DNA of 64,000 bases, taken from NCBI RefSeq assembly GCF_014279835.1, contig NZ_CP047942.1, positions 558,001-622,000 of the forward strand, in the 5' to 3' direction. A model generated the notes under the pieces. The model was not told the origin of the DNA. It made no database searches and was given only the letters and a program-made list of their open reading frames with translations. This document shows positions 33,658-42,488 of this stretch, piece after piece. Source of the stretch: Synechococcus sp. MVIR-18-1. Lineage in GTDB: Bacteria; Cyanobacteriota; Cyanobacteriia; PCC-6307; Cyanobiaceae. Position 1 is the first letter of the stretch; every line of letters starts with the position of its first letter. A program made the position numbers and the translations under genes.

Positions 33658-34488
33658 GTGCCATTTGCCTTTGGTGTAATTGGTCTGGGCCGGATGGCTC
33701 AGGCCCTTGTGATCCCCCTGATTGAGCAGGGACTCATCCCCGCCGGTGAGGCGATCGCGGTTGTTGGCCGTCAGGACTCCGTTGCGACGGTGTCTGCGCG
33801 AGTGCCCTCCGACGTCAAGGTTGTTGCTGCCAGTGATCCTGCGGCAAAAGAAGCTTGGGGGGCATCGGTTCAACTTTTGGCTGTTAAGCCCCAGATGCTC
33901 GATGCTGTTGCGGCCTCTGCGCCACCTGCAACAGCCATGCCTGCGTCGGGTTCAAGCCTTTTGATCTCCGTGCTTGCAGGGGTTCCCTTGGCGCGGCTTC
34001 AAACATTATTTCCTGGCCGGATCTGTGTGCGTGCCGTGCCCAATACCCCCTGCCTGGTGGGTCAGGGACTCACGGGCTTGGCTTGGGGGAATGGCATCTC
34101 TGATCAACAGAAGAAGCAAGTGCGCTCTTTTTTTGAGCCGGTTAGTGAGGTTCTCGAGCTCCCCGAAGAACGGCTGGATGCATTTCTTGCGCTCACCTCC
34201 TCTGGTCCTGCCTATGTGGCTTTAATCGCAGAAGCGATGGCAGACGGTGCCGTTGCCGTGGGAATGCCTCGGGCCCAAGCCCATCATTTGGCCCATCGAA
34301 CCCTCGCTGGAACCGCGGCCTTACTGCAGGAACAAGAGCTGCATCCTGGCGAACTCAAAGATATGGTGGCCTCCCCTGGTGGCACCACCATGGCTGCGTT
34401 GCGTCATCTCGAAAAAGCGGGCTTGCGTTCAGCCTTGATCGAAGCTGTTGTTGCCGCTACGCAACATGGTCGGGGCATGGCGAAGTAG
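33658..34488 (+). CDS. proC: Pyrroline-5-carboxylate reductase
   Basis: Last step of proline synthesis, NADPH reduction of P5C. From GTG 33658 the protein has 276 residues and begins PFAFGVIGLGRMAQAL, the Rossmann dinucleotide site. Other family blocks are LLAVKPQMLDAV, RICVRAVPNTPCLVGQGLTGL, LTSSGPAYVALIAEAMADGA and the signature DMVASPGGTTMAALRHLEK. The frame opens 27 codons earlier inside sepF, but those residues do not fit the family. Confidence 0.93.
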   Translation: MPFAFGVIGLGRMAQALVIPLIEQGLIPAGEAIAVVGRQDSVATVSARVPSDVKVVAASDPAAKEAWGASVQLLAVKPQMLDAVAASAPPATAMPASGSSLLISVLAGVPLARLQTLFPGRICVRAVPNTPCLVGQGLTGLAWGNGISDQQKKQVRSFFEPVSEVLELPEERLDAFLALTSSGPAYVALIAEAMADGAVAVGMPRAQAHHLAHRTLAGTAALLQEQELHPGELKDMVASPGGTTMAALRHLEKAGLRSALIEAVVAATQHGRGMAK

Positions 34489-34495
34489 CTCTGCT

Positions 34496-35683
34496 TTAAG
34501 CGGCTAAGGCTTTCTTGGCGATAAGGGTCTCGTACAGCTCTTCCAGAGCATCGATGTTGGAGACCATCCGGTAGCGCTCCATGACCCGCTCCCGTGCTCG
34601 CCGTCCTAGTTCCTGGGTGAGCAGAGGTTGATCACGGAGAACGGGGAGCAGGGTGCGGAGCTGGGTGGTGACCCCTTGGGTGCTGAGAACGATGCCAGCC
34701 CCAGCTGCGAGCACTTCTCCATCAGCTCCTGCATCCGTCGCCACACAGGCGCATTGGCAGGCCATCGCTTCGAGCAGGGCGATGGAAAGCCCCTCTACCA
34801 GAGATGGCAGCACAAACACTTCAGCGCACTGGAGCAGGGCGATGCGCGTGTTGAGATTGGCTTCGTAGCCCCACCACAACAGATCCCCGATCCCGTTGCC
34901 GTACACGTTTTGCAGCGTGCTGCGCAGGGGCCCGTCACCCACGATCACCAGTCGGCATCCCGCTGGCTTGACGAGTCGCCAGGCCCGCAATAACGCTTCC
35001 ACATTCTTCTCGGTGGCGATCCGGCCCATGTATAGAAAAATGCGCTGATCACCAAGACGTGAGCGCACGTCGTGCAGCTCCTTGCTGATCGCGGCGGGAT
35101 GGTTTGGGGCGGGAGACCAGCGGTTTGGATCCACGCCGTTGGGAATGACGGCTAAGCGAGTTTCGTGGACCCCTAAACGGTTCAGAACATCCGCCTGAAG
35201 ATCGGAAAAGACGATGACGCGGTCGTATCGGGAGAGAGCAGGCGCATAGAGCTGATAGCTGAGCTGTTGGGTGCCCGCTGTGAGGTTGCGCAAGCCCGCG
35301 TCAAACGGAGGATGAAAGGTTGCGACAAGCGGAATGCCTAACGGCTGGCAAAGCTCCGGAAGCCTGAAGTCGAGGGGGGAAAGGGTGAGGCTGGCGTGCA
35401 CAACATCGGGCTGAAGCCTCTTCAAAGACTCACGCAACTCCCTCTGTGCCCGAGGGGAGGGAATCGTGTACACCTGAGACTTCAGCAAATAGGGCAGGCT
35501 CACATCTGGATCGTGTGCCAACAACGATGTGTTGCTGCTGCCAGGAGCGCCAGGGTTATCGAAATGAATAAAGCTGGTCTGATGGCCGCGTTTCTTTAGG
35601 GCCTCTGTGGTGCTCAGCCCGTAGGTGACATTGCCGCAGAACGGAGTTTTTTTGCCGAGCCAGGCAATGTGGGCCACTGGCAC
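34496..35683 (-). CDS. GT4-family glycosyltransferase
   Basis: A 395-residue GT-B fold retaining glycosyltransferase. The N-terminal domain has the nucleotide-independent acceptor side (AWLGKKTPFCGNVTYGLSTT), the C-terminal domain has IPNGVDPNRWSP, LYMGRIATEKNVEALLRAW, and the donor-binding ExxExxxE-type motif (VLPSLVEGLSIALLEAMACQ). The acceptor could be a lipid or polysaccharide; sequence does not say which. It follows an MFS gene on the same strand (22 nt), converging with proC. Confidence 0.87.
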   Translation of the reverse strand: MPVAHIAWLGKKTPFCGNVTYGLSTTEALKKRGHQTSFIHFDNPGAPGSSNTSLLAHDPDVSLPYLLKSQVYTIPSPRAQRELRESLKRLQPDVVHASLTLSPLDFRLPELCQPLGIPLVATFHPPFDAGLRNLTAGTQQLSYQLYAPALSRYDRVIVFSDLQADVLNRLGVHETRLAVIPNGVDPNRWSPAPNHPAAISKELHDVRSRLGDQRIFLYMGRIATEKNVEALLRAWRLVKPAGCRLVIVGDGPLRSTLQNVYGNGIGDLLWWGYEANLNTRIALLQCAEVFVLPSLVEGLSIALLEAMACQCACVATDAGADGEVLAAGAGIVLSTQGVTTQLRTLLPVLRDQPLLTQELGRRARERVMERYRMVSNIDALEELYETLIAKKALAA

Positions 35684-35705
35684 CGTCGCGAAGCCGAGTC
35701 TGAAG

Positions 35706-37121
35706 TTAGCAGCGCTCCCAAGGTCGCTCCCACAAAGCGGCAGCTAAAGACAGTGCCGCAAGCACCCAGAGCACCGGGATCAAGCCGATGCTGCTTACCA
35801 GGGCGCCGGCAAGAACCAGGGGCAGGCTGAGAGCAATATTGATCAGGTTGTTCTGAAGCCCGAAGACCCGACCTCGCTGGGACTCTGGAGTGTCTTCCTG
35901 AATCGTGGTCTGAGCCGGAATCGCGACGAGAGCTGCACCAATGCCGAGGATGCCGCACAACACCAAGGTGATGCTGAGATTTCCGCGCAGTTGTCCGAGC
36001 ATGATTAGACACCAGGTGATCGCGCCCAGTCCGGCTGCGGCGAGTCGCCGACGGCTAAAGCGATGGCCCATTTGAGCCACCAGCACAGCGCCAATGGCCA
36101 TCCCTAGGCCGCTCATCGCTAGCAGGGTGCCGAAGCCTGTTGGCCCAAGCCCTTGGATGGCTGATGCCAGGCTGATCGCCAGGACATATAGCGCTGCTAA
36201 GAGGCTGTAAAGCACCACGAGATGCACCATGGCTCCCCGGACGGAAGCCTGCTCTCGAAGCACCTGTATCCCCGCCACGATTTCTTTCCAAACCGAATCG
36301 CTGCTGTCTTTTCTCGGTGGTTCGTGCATCTGGATGGTGCTCAGACTGATGGCCGCCATGCCGTAACAGAACGGCAAAAGCAGAAATTCGCCACCGTTGA
36401 TGCCCACCATTTGAAGCAGGTGATTTAGTCCTCGCAGAATTGGATCGCCTAAGGCAAAGCCAACGATCGTGGCCCCCATGCTCGTGGCTTGATAGAGGGA
36501 ATTGGCGGCTAGAAGATGTTCTCTTGGTACCAGCAGTGGGATCGTCGCCTGTTCAGCGGGGGCGAAAAACTGGGTCAGAACCGACTCCAGAAAGGTCATG
36601 ACCAGCAGAGCCCAATATCCCCAGCTCAGACCAAACCAGTGAGGGCCAGGGATAAGGAATAGAGGGGTGCACAGCACAAGCAGGGCCCGCAGGCCATTGG
36701 AGGCCACCATCACCCTGCGTTTAGGCCAGCGGTCGACCCAGACACCGGCAACGGATCCGAGCACCATCGCTGGGATGGTGTTGGCCACGTAGATGCCGGT
36801 AGCCAGCAAGGTGATGCGTTGGGCTCGCGTCTCGAAATCCATGCGAATCGCAGAGGCGATTTCAGCAAGCGCGCCATTGCTGTCCGGTGTATTGGTCACC
36901 CAGTACTGGGCGATCAGATACACCATCAACACGATGTAGAACTTGTCCGCGAGTTGGGAGAAGATCTGTCCGACCCAAAGGCGTCGGAAGCCATCGAGAT
37001 GGATCACGGCTTGAAGGCCGCGGCGACCTTCTGGATTGGCGCTGGTGGGCAGGGCCGGGTCCGGGCTATTTAGGGGGGGACCGCTCAAAATGGGTTCATT
37101 CGCGGAATCATGATCGCCCAC
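35706..37121 (-). CDS. MFS permease
   Basis: A 471-residue major-facilitator protein with about 12 hydrophobic helices. It carries the DRWPKRRVMVASN loop (motif A type, after helix 2) and RGRVFGLQNN near the second half, as in drug or lysophospholipid exporters of the MFS_3/Enterobactin-exporter type. Substrate unknown. Its start overlaps the recO stop region by 14 nt and it leads into the GT4 gene, so an export role with that enzyme is possible but unproven. Confidence 0.85.
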   Translation of the reverse strand: MGDHDSANEPILSGPPLNSPDPALPTSANPEGRRGLQAVIHLDGFRRLWVGQIFSQLADKFYIVLMVYLIAQYWVTNTPDSNGALAEIASAIRMDFETRAQRITLLATGIYVANTIPAMVLGSVAGVWVDRWPKRRVMVASNGLRALLVLCTPLFLIPGPHWFGLSWGYWALLVMTFLESVLTQFFAPAEQATIPLLVPREHLLAANSLYQATSMGATIVGFALGDPILRGLNHLLQMVGINGGEFLLLPFCYGMAAISLSTIQMHEPPRKDSSDSVWKEIVAGIQVLREQASVRGAMVHLVVLYSLLAALYVLAISLASAIQGLGPTGFGTLLAMSGLGMAIGAVLVAQMGHRFSRRRLAAAGLGAITWCLIMLGQLRGNLSITLVLCGILGIGAALVAIPAQTTIQEDTPESQRGRVFGLQNNLINIALSLPLVLAGALVSSIGLIPVLWVLAALSLAAALWERPWERC

Positions 37122-37941
37122 CGCAGGCCGTAGCGTGAACAGCCTCTCTCACCATGGCAAACGAGCGCACGGGCCTTGGGAGATGCACGCGGCACCAGCA
37201 CTCCACAAGCGTGAATAGGCGGAGCCAAACCGGTCTGGGTCCCATCAATCCACCGTCTTGGCGTTGCGGTAATTCAAGCCGCGTTAACCGCTGAAGCAGA
37301 GCGAGTTCGGACGGGTTGATCTGAATGGCTGCTCCAGCTTGAGCCCCGATGGCCAGACCTTCCTCGGCCAGCAGGCTGCAGCGCCAGTCCCAATGTCCGA
37401 TCGGTGGAGCCAGGGCGGCTCCACTGCGGCAACAGGTTTGGAGTGGGAGGCCATAACCGCCGAGAGCGAGCAGATGAACGCAGGCCTGAACAAGGGTTGC
37501 CAAAGTTCGATCAACACGCTCGCCTTCAGCGCTTCCAAGCTCGGATTCACGCTGCCTTCGGGCCAGCAGCTCGAGACGCTCGAGATGCATCAAAACCGCA
37601 CTGAGCATCCCTGGTACGGGATCATCGCCAGCGACCAATGCGATCGAGAGCTCCGATAGGGCCTGGGCGGCTGCCAACGTTTCCAATCGCTGCCCCACCT
37701 TGCCGAAATTGTGTTGGACCCGAAGTTGGCGTACCCGAAGCAGGCCGCTGCGTCCTCCCACCTGCAGTTCCAGGGTGGTGAGAGGAACCGCCGCCGCCAG
37801 GCTGCTGCGTGGTTTACGTGCCCCTGGTACGGCCAGGCGAATCAGCCCTACGTCATCACTCAGCAGGGTGAGCAGCCTGTCGTGCTCTCCGAGGGGGCCA
37901 ACCTTTAAAGCCAATCCTTCGATCCGCCGTTCCGGGCTCAT
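37108..37941 (-). CDS. recO: DNA repair protein RecO
   Basis: Recombination mediator that loads RecA with RecF/RecR. The 277-residue protein begins SPERRIEGLALKVGPLGEHD with the OB fold (LLTLLSDDVGLIRLAVPGARKP) and continues with a helical domain that in many members binds zinc (LQTCCRSGAALAP region). ATG 37939-37941 overlaps the deoC TGA by 4 nt (ATGA). A 42-codon upstream extension was rejected because it runs inside deoC. Confidence 0.9.
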   Translation of the reverse strand: MSPERRIEGLALKVGPLGEHDRLLTLLSDDVGLIRLAVPGARKPRSSLAAAVPLTTLELQVGGRSGLLRVRQLRVQHNFGKVGQRLETLAAAQALSELSIALVAGDDPVPGMLSAVLMHLERLELLARRQRESELGSAEGERVDRTLATLVQACVHLLALGGYGLPLQTCCRSGAALAPPIGHWDWRCSLLAEEGLAIGAQAGAAIQINPSELALLQRLTRLELPQRQDGGLMGPRPVWLRLFTLVECWCRVHLPRPVRSFAMVREAVHATACGGRS

Positions 37942-38618
37942 TGCGGATGCCGGAGGGCCTGAATTAACGCTGGACCATGGCTGGTTCCCAGGGCCGTGGC
38001 GCCCTCTTCCACAAGGTCCAGCGCCGTTTCCAAGCGTTGAATCCCCCCGGCCGCTTTGATCGCGCAATTCCCCCTTGCAAGCTCTTTGAGCTTGCGCACT
38101 TGCAGCGGAGTGGTGGCCGCTCCAAATCCGTTGCCGGCTTGTAAGAACGCAGCACCGGCATCGATCGCGGCTTCTACCGCCAAGCTCAGGCGCTCTGGCT
38201 GCAAGCGGTTCACATCCAAAATCACCGTCACAGGTAGGCCGAGATCGCAGATCTGCGCGAGTTCTTCCGCATAGGCTTCCGCCCGCCCCGCCGTGATGGC
38301 AGCGAGATTGGGCACGACATCGAGGGCATCAGCCCCTCGGGCTGCGGCCCATTCCGCTTGCGCCCGTTTCAGCTCCGCTGGAATCGTTCCGAAGGGGAAG
38401 TCCACAACAGCAAACAAGCGAAGACGCCCGCTTGGTCCAATGCGGTTGCGCACCGCTTCTAGGTGGCAGAGGCTGGTGCAGAGCCCCCCGAAGCCGAGCA
38501 GTCGGGCTGCATCACAGATGTTGTGCAGAGCTTCTTCTTCTAGGAGTGGATCTAAAACGGCTTGATGAATCAAGGGCGGGAGCTCTGGAAGCTCCCGCTG
38601 ACGCGGCGACGCGGTCAT
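37938..38618 (-). CDS. deoC: DeoC-like aldolase lacking the Schiff-base lysine
   Basis: By overall similarity a deoxyribose-phosphate aldolase, 226 residues, TIM barrel. The early Asp is kept (ALDVVPNLAAI, Asp100, equal to E. coli Asp102) and the second Lys is kept (CAIKAAGGIQRLE, Lys188, equal to Lys201). But the Schiff-base Lys (E. coli Lys167, in FIKTSTG) is replaced by Gln160 (AFLQAGNGFG). Without it the normal aldolase mechanism cannot run, so it is either inactive or works differently. It is co-transcribed with recO by a 4-nt overlap and follows lrtA by 22 nt. Confidence 0.85.
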   Translation of the reverse strand: MTASPRQRELPELPPLIHQAVLDPLLEEEALHNICDAARLLGFGGLCTSLCHLEAVRNRIGPSGRLRLFAVVDFPFGTIPAELKRAQAEWAAARGADALDVVPNLAAITAGRAEAYAEELAQICDLGLPVTVILDVNRLQPERLSLAVEAAIDAGAAFLQAGNGFGAATTPLQVRKLKELARGNCAIKAAGGIQRLETALDLVEEGATALGTSHGPALIQALRHPQ

Positions 38619-38640
38619 CGTTGAGGGGCAAGCACTGGCC

Positions 38641-39216
38641 TTAGTTCCGCGCTTGGATCACGCCAAACCCACCGTGATTGCGGTGATAAATCACCTGGAG
38701 TTCACCGCTTTCCTCATCTCGAAACAGGTAGAAGTCGTGGTCGATCACTTCAAGCTGATGGCGCGCCTCTTCAAGGCTCATCGCTGGCATGGCGAAGTAT
38801 TTGCGCCGAACCCCTGGGCTGGGAAGCTGCGCTTCTTTGCCTTCGAGCAGTGAGTCTTCTGTAGCGCGTTCCGTGAGCAGCACATCATTCGCTGCTGTTG
38901 GGGTGGTCCGATGGCCATTGTCGCTGTGGCGTTCCTTGAACCGTCGCAGCTGCCGCGCCAACTTATTGGCGACCAGATCGATGCTGGCGTAGAGGTTTTC
39001 GCTTCTTTCCTGGGCGCGAATCACCGTGCCATTGGCAAACACAGTGACTTCTGCGGTTTGTTGCGGAACCCTGGGGTTCCGAGCCACTGACAGGTGCACG
39101 TCCGCTTCCTTGACGAGGTCGTCGAAGTGATGGATGGCCCGTTCCAGTTTTGTTTCGGTGTATTCCCGCAGTGCGGGCGTCACATCCAAATTGCGACCAT
39201 GGATCAGAAGCTTCAT
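38641..39216 (-). CDS. lrtA: Long-form ribosome hibernation promoting factor (LrtA/HPF)
   Basis: Binds the 30S decoding site and pairs ribosomes as 100S dimers in the dark or under starvation; known in cyanobacteria as light-repressed LrtA. The 191-residue protein has an N-terminal HPF/YfiA domain ([20 protein letters not shown] to [10 protein letters not shown]) and the C-terminal dimerisation domain ([40 protein letters not shown]). It is divergent from lipB. Confidence 0.94.
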   Translation of the reverse strand: MKLLIHGRNLDVTPALREYTETKLERAIHHFDDLVKEADVHLSVARNPRVPQQTAEVTVFANGTVIRAQERSENLYASIDLVANKLARQLRRFKERHSDNGHRTTPTAANDVLLTERATEDSLLEGKEAQLPSPGVRRKYFAMPAMSLEEARHQLEVIDHDFYLFRDEESGELQVIYHRNHGGFGVIQARN

Positions 39217-39227
39217 GGCGGTCCCCT

Positions 39228-39950
39228 TTGCCTGGTTCTACCGGCAACCTACTAACTGCCTCAGGCGCAGGACAGCGGTCTGCGGCATTTCTTTTTGAGC
39301 CGGTTGCGCCCGTGCCGTTCTCCCAGGCCTGGGAGTGGCAACGTAAATGGCAGCAGCAATTACTCGCTGCGGAAGGCTCAGACCGAGAAGCGGTTTGGAT
39401 TCTTCAACATCCGTCTTGCTTCACCCTTGGTCGCGGAGCGACGGAAGATCACTTGCGCTTTGATCCCGAGAATGCGCCAGCTCCCCTGCATCGCATCGAC
39501 CGCGGCGGGGAGGTCACGCACCATGCCCCCGGGCAGTTAGTGGCCTACCCGGTGTTGGACCTTCGCCGGCGTGAACCAGACCTGCATTGGTATTTGCGCC
39601 AGCTCGAACAGGTGGTGATCGATGTGTTGGCGGCATTGGACTTGACGGGCGAACGCATCCCAGGGCTCACGGGGGTTTGGCTGGAGGGGCGAAAAGTGGC
39701 GGCCATCGGGGTGGGATGTCGTCGTTGGATCACGCAGCACGGCCTTGCTCTCAACGTGTCGTGTGACATGGAAGGGTTTGCGCAGGTGGTGCCCTGTGGA
39801 CTTTCTGATCGTCCGGTGGATCGTTTGCAGCGCTGGATCCCTGGTATCACACCTGACGTTGTGCAGCCACTCCTGCGGGATGCCTTGGCCCAGCGCCTGT
39901 CACTCAGCTGGTGCGACCTTGCTGGTCTTGATTCTGGGTGGTACTCCTAG
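39228..39950 (+). CDS. lipB: Octanoyl-[ACP]:protein octanoyltransferase
   Basis: First step of lipoyl synthesis: transfers octanoate from acyl carrier protein to lipoyl domains such as that of PdhC, encoded three genes downstream. Motifs are [38 protein letters not shown] (catalytic Lys/Cys region near), [23 protein letters not shown] and [12 protein letters not shown]-type ([13 protein letters not shown]). The exact start is uncertain. TTG 39228 gives 240 residues and avoids most overlap with lrtA; GTG 39312 would cut into the conserved N-terminus. Confidence 0.9.
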   Translation: MPGSTGNLLTASGAGQRSAAFLFEPVAPVPFSQAWEWQRKWQQQLLAAEGSDREAVWILQHPSCFTLGRGATEDHLRFDPENAPAPLHRIDRGGEVTHHAPGQLVAYPVLDLRRREPDLHWYLRQLEQVVIDVLAALDLTGERIPGLTGVWLEGRKVAAIGVGCRRWITQHGLALNVSCDMEGFAQVVPCGLSDRPVDRLQRWIPGITPDVVQPLLRDALAQRLSLSWCDLAGLDSGWYS

Positions 39951-39970
39951 GCGCAAGCTGAAACAACGTT

Positions 39971-41917
39971 GTGGGTTCGTTTGCACAGGCCAGCTGGCGA
40001 CCAACGCCTTGGGAGTTGAAATCACTCGCCCGTCAGCAGCATGTGCAAAGCCTGGGGAGAGTGGATCAACTCTGGCCGTGGCTTGAGCAACGCCATGGTG
40101 CGCTCATGGCTGTGGATGCACCCCATGCCGCCCATCCGGAGCATTTCACCTACGCGGAGTTATCGCAACGGATCTCGACTGCGGCTGCAGGGTTTCGTTC
40201 CTTGGGGATTCGAGAGGGCGATGTGGTGGGACTGTTTGCCGAAAACAGTCCCCGCTGGCTGATGGCAGATCAAGGACTGATGCGCGCTGGTGCAGCGGAT
40301 GCGGTGCGTGGTGCTTCAGCTCCAGTAGAGGAGCTGCGTTACATCCTTGAGGACGCCAAGGCTGTAGCCCTGGTGGTTCAAAACGCGGACCTTTGGCAAC
40401 GTCTCCAATTACCTGCGCAGCTGCGCAGTCAGTTGCGCTTTGTGCTGCAGCTCGAAGGTGATGCTGTGGATCAAGGCGTGATCTCATGGGTTGATCTTTT
40501 GGCGGCTGGCGTCACGCAACAGGCTCCGGATCCAGATGCGGGTCGCGATGCGGCCAGCGCTGCCAGCACAACAGCAACCATCCTTTACACCTCAGGAACC
40601 ACCGGTCAGCCGAAGGGTGTTCCGCTCAGCCACGCCAACCTGTTGCATCAGATGCGCAGCCTGAGTTGCGTTGCTCGGCCAGAACCTGGCGCCCCTGTGC
40701 TCAGCGTGTTGCCGATCTGGCATGCCTATGAACGCAGTGCGGAGTACTACTTCTTTTCCTGCGCCTGTGCGCAGAGCTACACCACGATCAAACAGCTCAA
40801 ACGTGATCTCCCCAGGGTGAAACCTGTGGTGATGGTCACGGTGCCGCGCCTCTGGGAGGCGGTGCAAGCCGGGTTTGAGGATGTTTTGAAAACCTTTCCT
40901 GCATCCAGGCAGCGCCTGCTGCGTGCGGCACTCGCTAACAGCAGTGCCTATTGCTTGGCCCGGCGTCAGCGTCGCAATCTGATGCTGATGCCCTTGGGTC
41001 GCCGTCAACGCTTGGTGGCGCGCCTGAAATCTGCCGGGCGTTGGCCCGCCCATGCCCTGGCGTCCAAGCTGATCTGGCCAAAACTGAGGTTGCAGCTCAG
41101 TGGGGGTCAGCTGCGCTTTCCCATCAATGGAGGAGGAGCGATCGCTCCTCACGTGGATTCCTTTTTTGAGGCGGTAGGGATTGAGTTGTTGGTGGGCTAT
41201 GGCCTCACGGAAACCAGTCCGGTTGTGAGTTGCCGGCGTCCATGGCGCAACATTCGTGGAAGTTCAGGGCAACCCATGCCGGATACGGAGTTCCGGATCG
41301 TGGATGCTGAGACGCGTCAGCCCCTTGGCTTTCGAGATTGTGGCGTTGTCTTGGTGCGTGGCCCCCAGGTGATGGCTGGGTATTTGCGTCGCCCAGAAGC
41401 CACCACAAAAGTGCTGGACGGCGATGGCTGGTTTGATACCGGTGATCTGGGCATGCTCTTGCCCGATGGGTCAGTCGTGCTGACGGGTCGTGCCAAAGAC
41501 ACGATTGTGCTCAGCAGTGGTGAAAACATCGAGCCGGCACCTTTGGAGGAGGAGCTGGTGTCTAGCCCCTTGATCGAACAGGTGATGCTCGTTGGCCAGG
41601 ATCAACGCCAGTTGGCGGCCTTGGTTGTGCCGCGCCTCGAGGCGATGTTGGCCTGGGGCGTAGAGCAGGGCCTCAGCTTGCCGGCTGATCTCGGTGGGAC
41701 TCCAGGCGATCAAGACTTGCGGCGTTTGCTGCGCGGGGAACTGAATCGTCTGCTGAGTTTGCGCGTTGGTGCCCGTTCGGATGAACGGGTGATGGGTGTG
41801 GTGTTGGTGGCACCGTTCACAATCGAAAATGGCCTACTCACGCAGACCTTGAAGCAGCGTCGTGATCGGATCAGCGGACGTGATCGGGAGTCGATTCAGG
41901 CGCTTTATGGATGCTGA
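39971..41917 (+). CDS. aas: Acyl-ACP/acyl-CoA synthetase, AMP-forming
   Basis: Activates free fatty acids for recycling into lipids; cyanobacterial members usually charge acyl carrier protein. The 648-residue protein has the adenylation core: ILYTSGTTGQPKGVPLSHAN (P-loop), YGLTETSPVVSCR, GWFDTGDLGMLLPDG and GRAKDTIVLSSGENIEP. The start is GTG 39971, 21 nt after lipB. An insertion of about 80 residues precedes the YGLTE motif, usual in this long-chain subfamily. No membrane helix is clear. Confidence 0.9.
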   Translation: MGSFAQASWRPTPWELKSLARQQHVQSLGRVDQLWPWLEQRHGALMAVDAPHAAHPEHFTYAELSQRISTAAAGFRSLGIREGDVVGLFAENSPRWLMADQGLMRAGAADAVRGASAPVEELRYILEDAKAVALVVQNADLWQRLQLPAQLRSQLRFVLQLEGDAVDQGVISWVDLLAAGVTQQAPDPDAGRDAASAASTTATILYTSGTTGQPKGVPLSHANLLHQMRSLSCVARPEPGAPVLSVLPIWHAYERSAEYYFFSCACAQSYTTIKQLKRDLPRVKPVVMVTVPRLWEAVQAGFEDVLKTFPASRQRLLRAALANSSAYCLARRQRRNLMLMPLGRRQRLVARLKSAGRWPAHALASKLIWPKLRLQLSGGQLRFPINGGGAIAPHVDSFFEAVGIELLVGYGLTETSPVVSCRRPWRNIRGSSGQPMPDTEFRIVDAETRQPLGFRDCGVVLVRGPQVMAGYLRRPEATTKVLDGDGWFDTGDLGMLLPDGSVVLTGRAKDTIVLSSGENIEPAPLEEELVSSPLIEQVMLVGQDQRQLAALVVPRLEAMLAWGVEQGLSLPADLGGTPGDQDLRRLLRGELNRLLSLRVGARSDERVMGVVLVAPFTIENGLLTQTLKQRRDRISGRDRESIQALYGC

Positions 41918-42000
41918 ATTGATGCTGATACCTGCATCCCCTGATTTGGGTTGACCTGCAGCCACTGGACTGAGACGCTTGACATCACGTCATTAATTTC

Positions 42001-42444
42001 ATGTCGGAAGGAAACACCCTCACGATTAAACGCTCGATCACCATTCGTGCGGTGGTCACTCCCGCATGGAAGGAGGAGGCTGAACGCGAGTTGAGCAACG
42101 GCATCGCCACCTCGGATCAGCAGCTTGCCCAGCTGGAGCAAGAGGGACAGCAGGTGGTGGATCAGGTGCGTCGTCAGAGTGCGAATCCGCTCGACCCCCG
42201 TGTGCAGGATCAGGTGGCTCAAGTCCAGGAACAGGTGGCGGCAAAACGCTCTGAGTTAGAGGAGCAAAAGCGAAACCTGTTGCAGCAACAGGCTCAAGTA
42301 CGTGAACTAGAGATGGATCAGATCGTGGAACAGGGTCAACTCGATAGTTTTTGTGACATCAAAGTTGGCGATAATTTGGTCAGCAAGATGCAGGTGTCGG
42401 TCGTTGTGCGCGATGGCGTGATCGAGTCGATCGAGCAGGGCTAA
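42001..42444 (+). CDS. YlqD-family protein
   Basis: A 147-residue protein with a beta-rich N-terminus (TIKRSITIRAVVTPAWKEE), a long coiled coil (about residues 30-105, rich in Gln/Glu) and a C-terminal strand domain (CDIKVGDNLVSKMQVSVVVR). This matches YlqD, whose function is unknown. It lies 45 nt upstream of pdhC on the same strand. Confidence 0.78.
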   Translation: MSEGNTLTIKRSITIRAVVTPAWKEEAERELSNGIATSDQQLAQLEQEGQQVVDQVRRQSANPLDPRVQDQVAQVQEQVAAKRSELEEQKRNLLQQQAQVRELEMDQIVEQGQLDSFCDIKVGDNLVSKMQVSVVVRDGVIESIEQG

Positions 42445-42488
42445 CCCGGGCCGTAAAATCTCTCTGATTAGCTCTTCTGGAGACGGTT

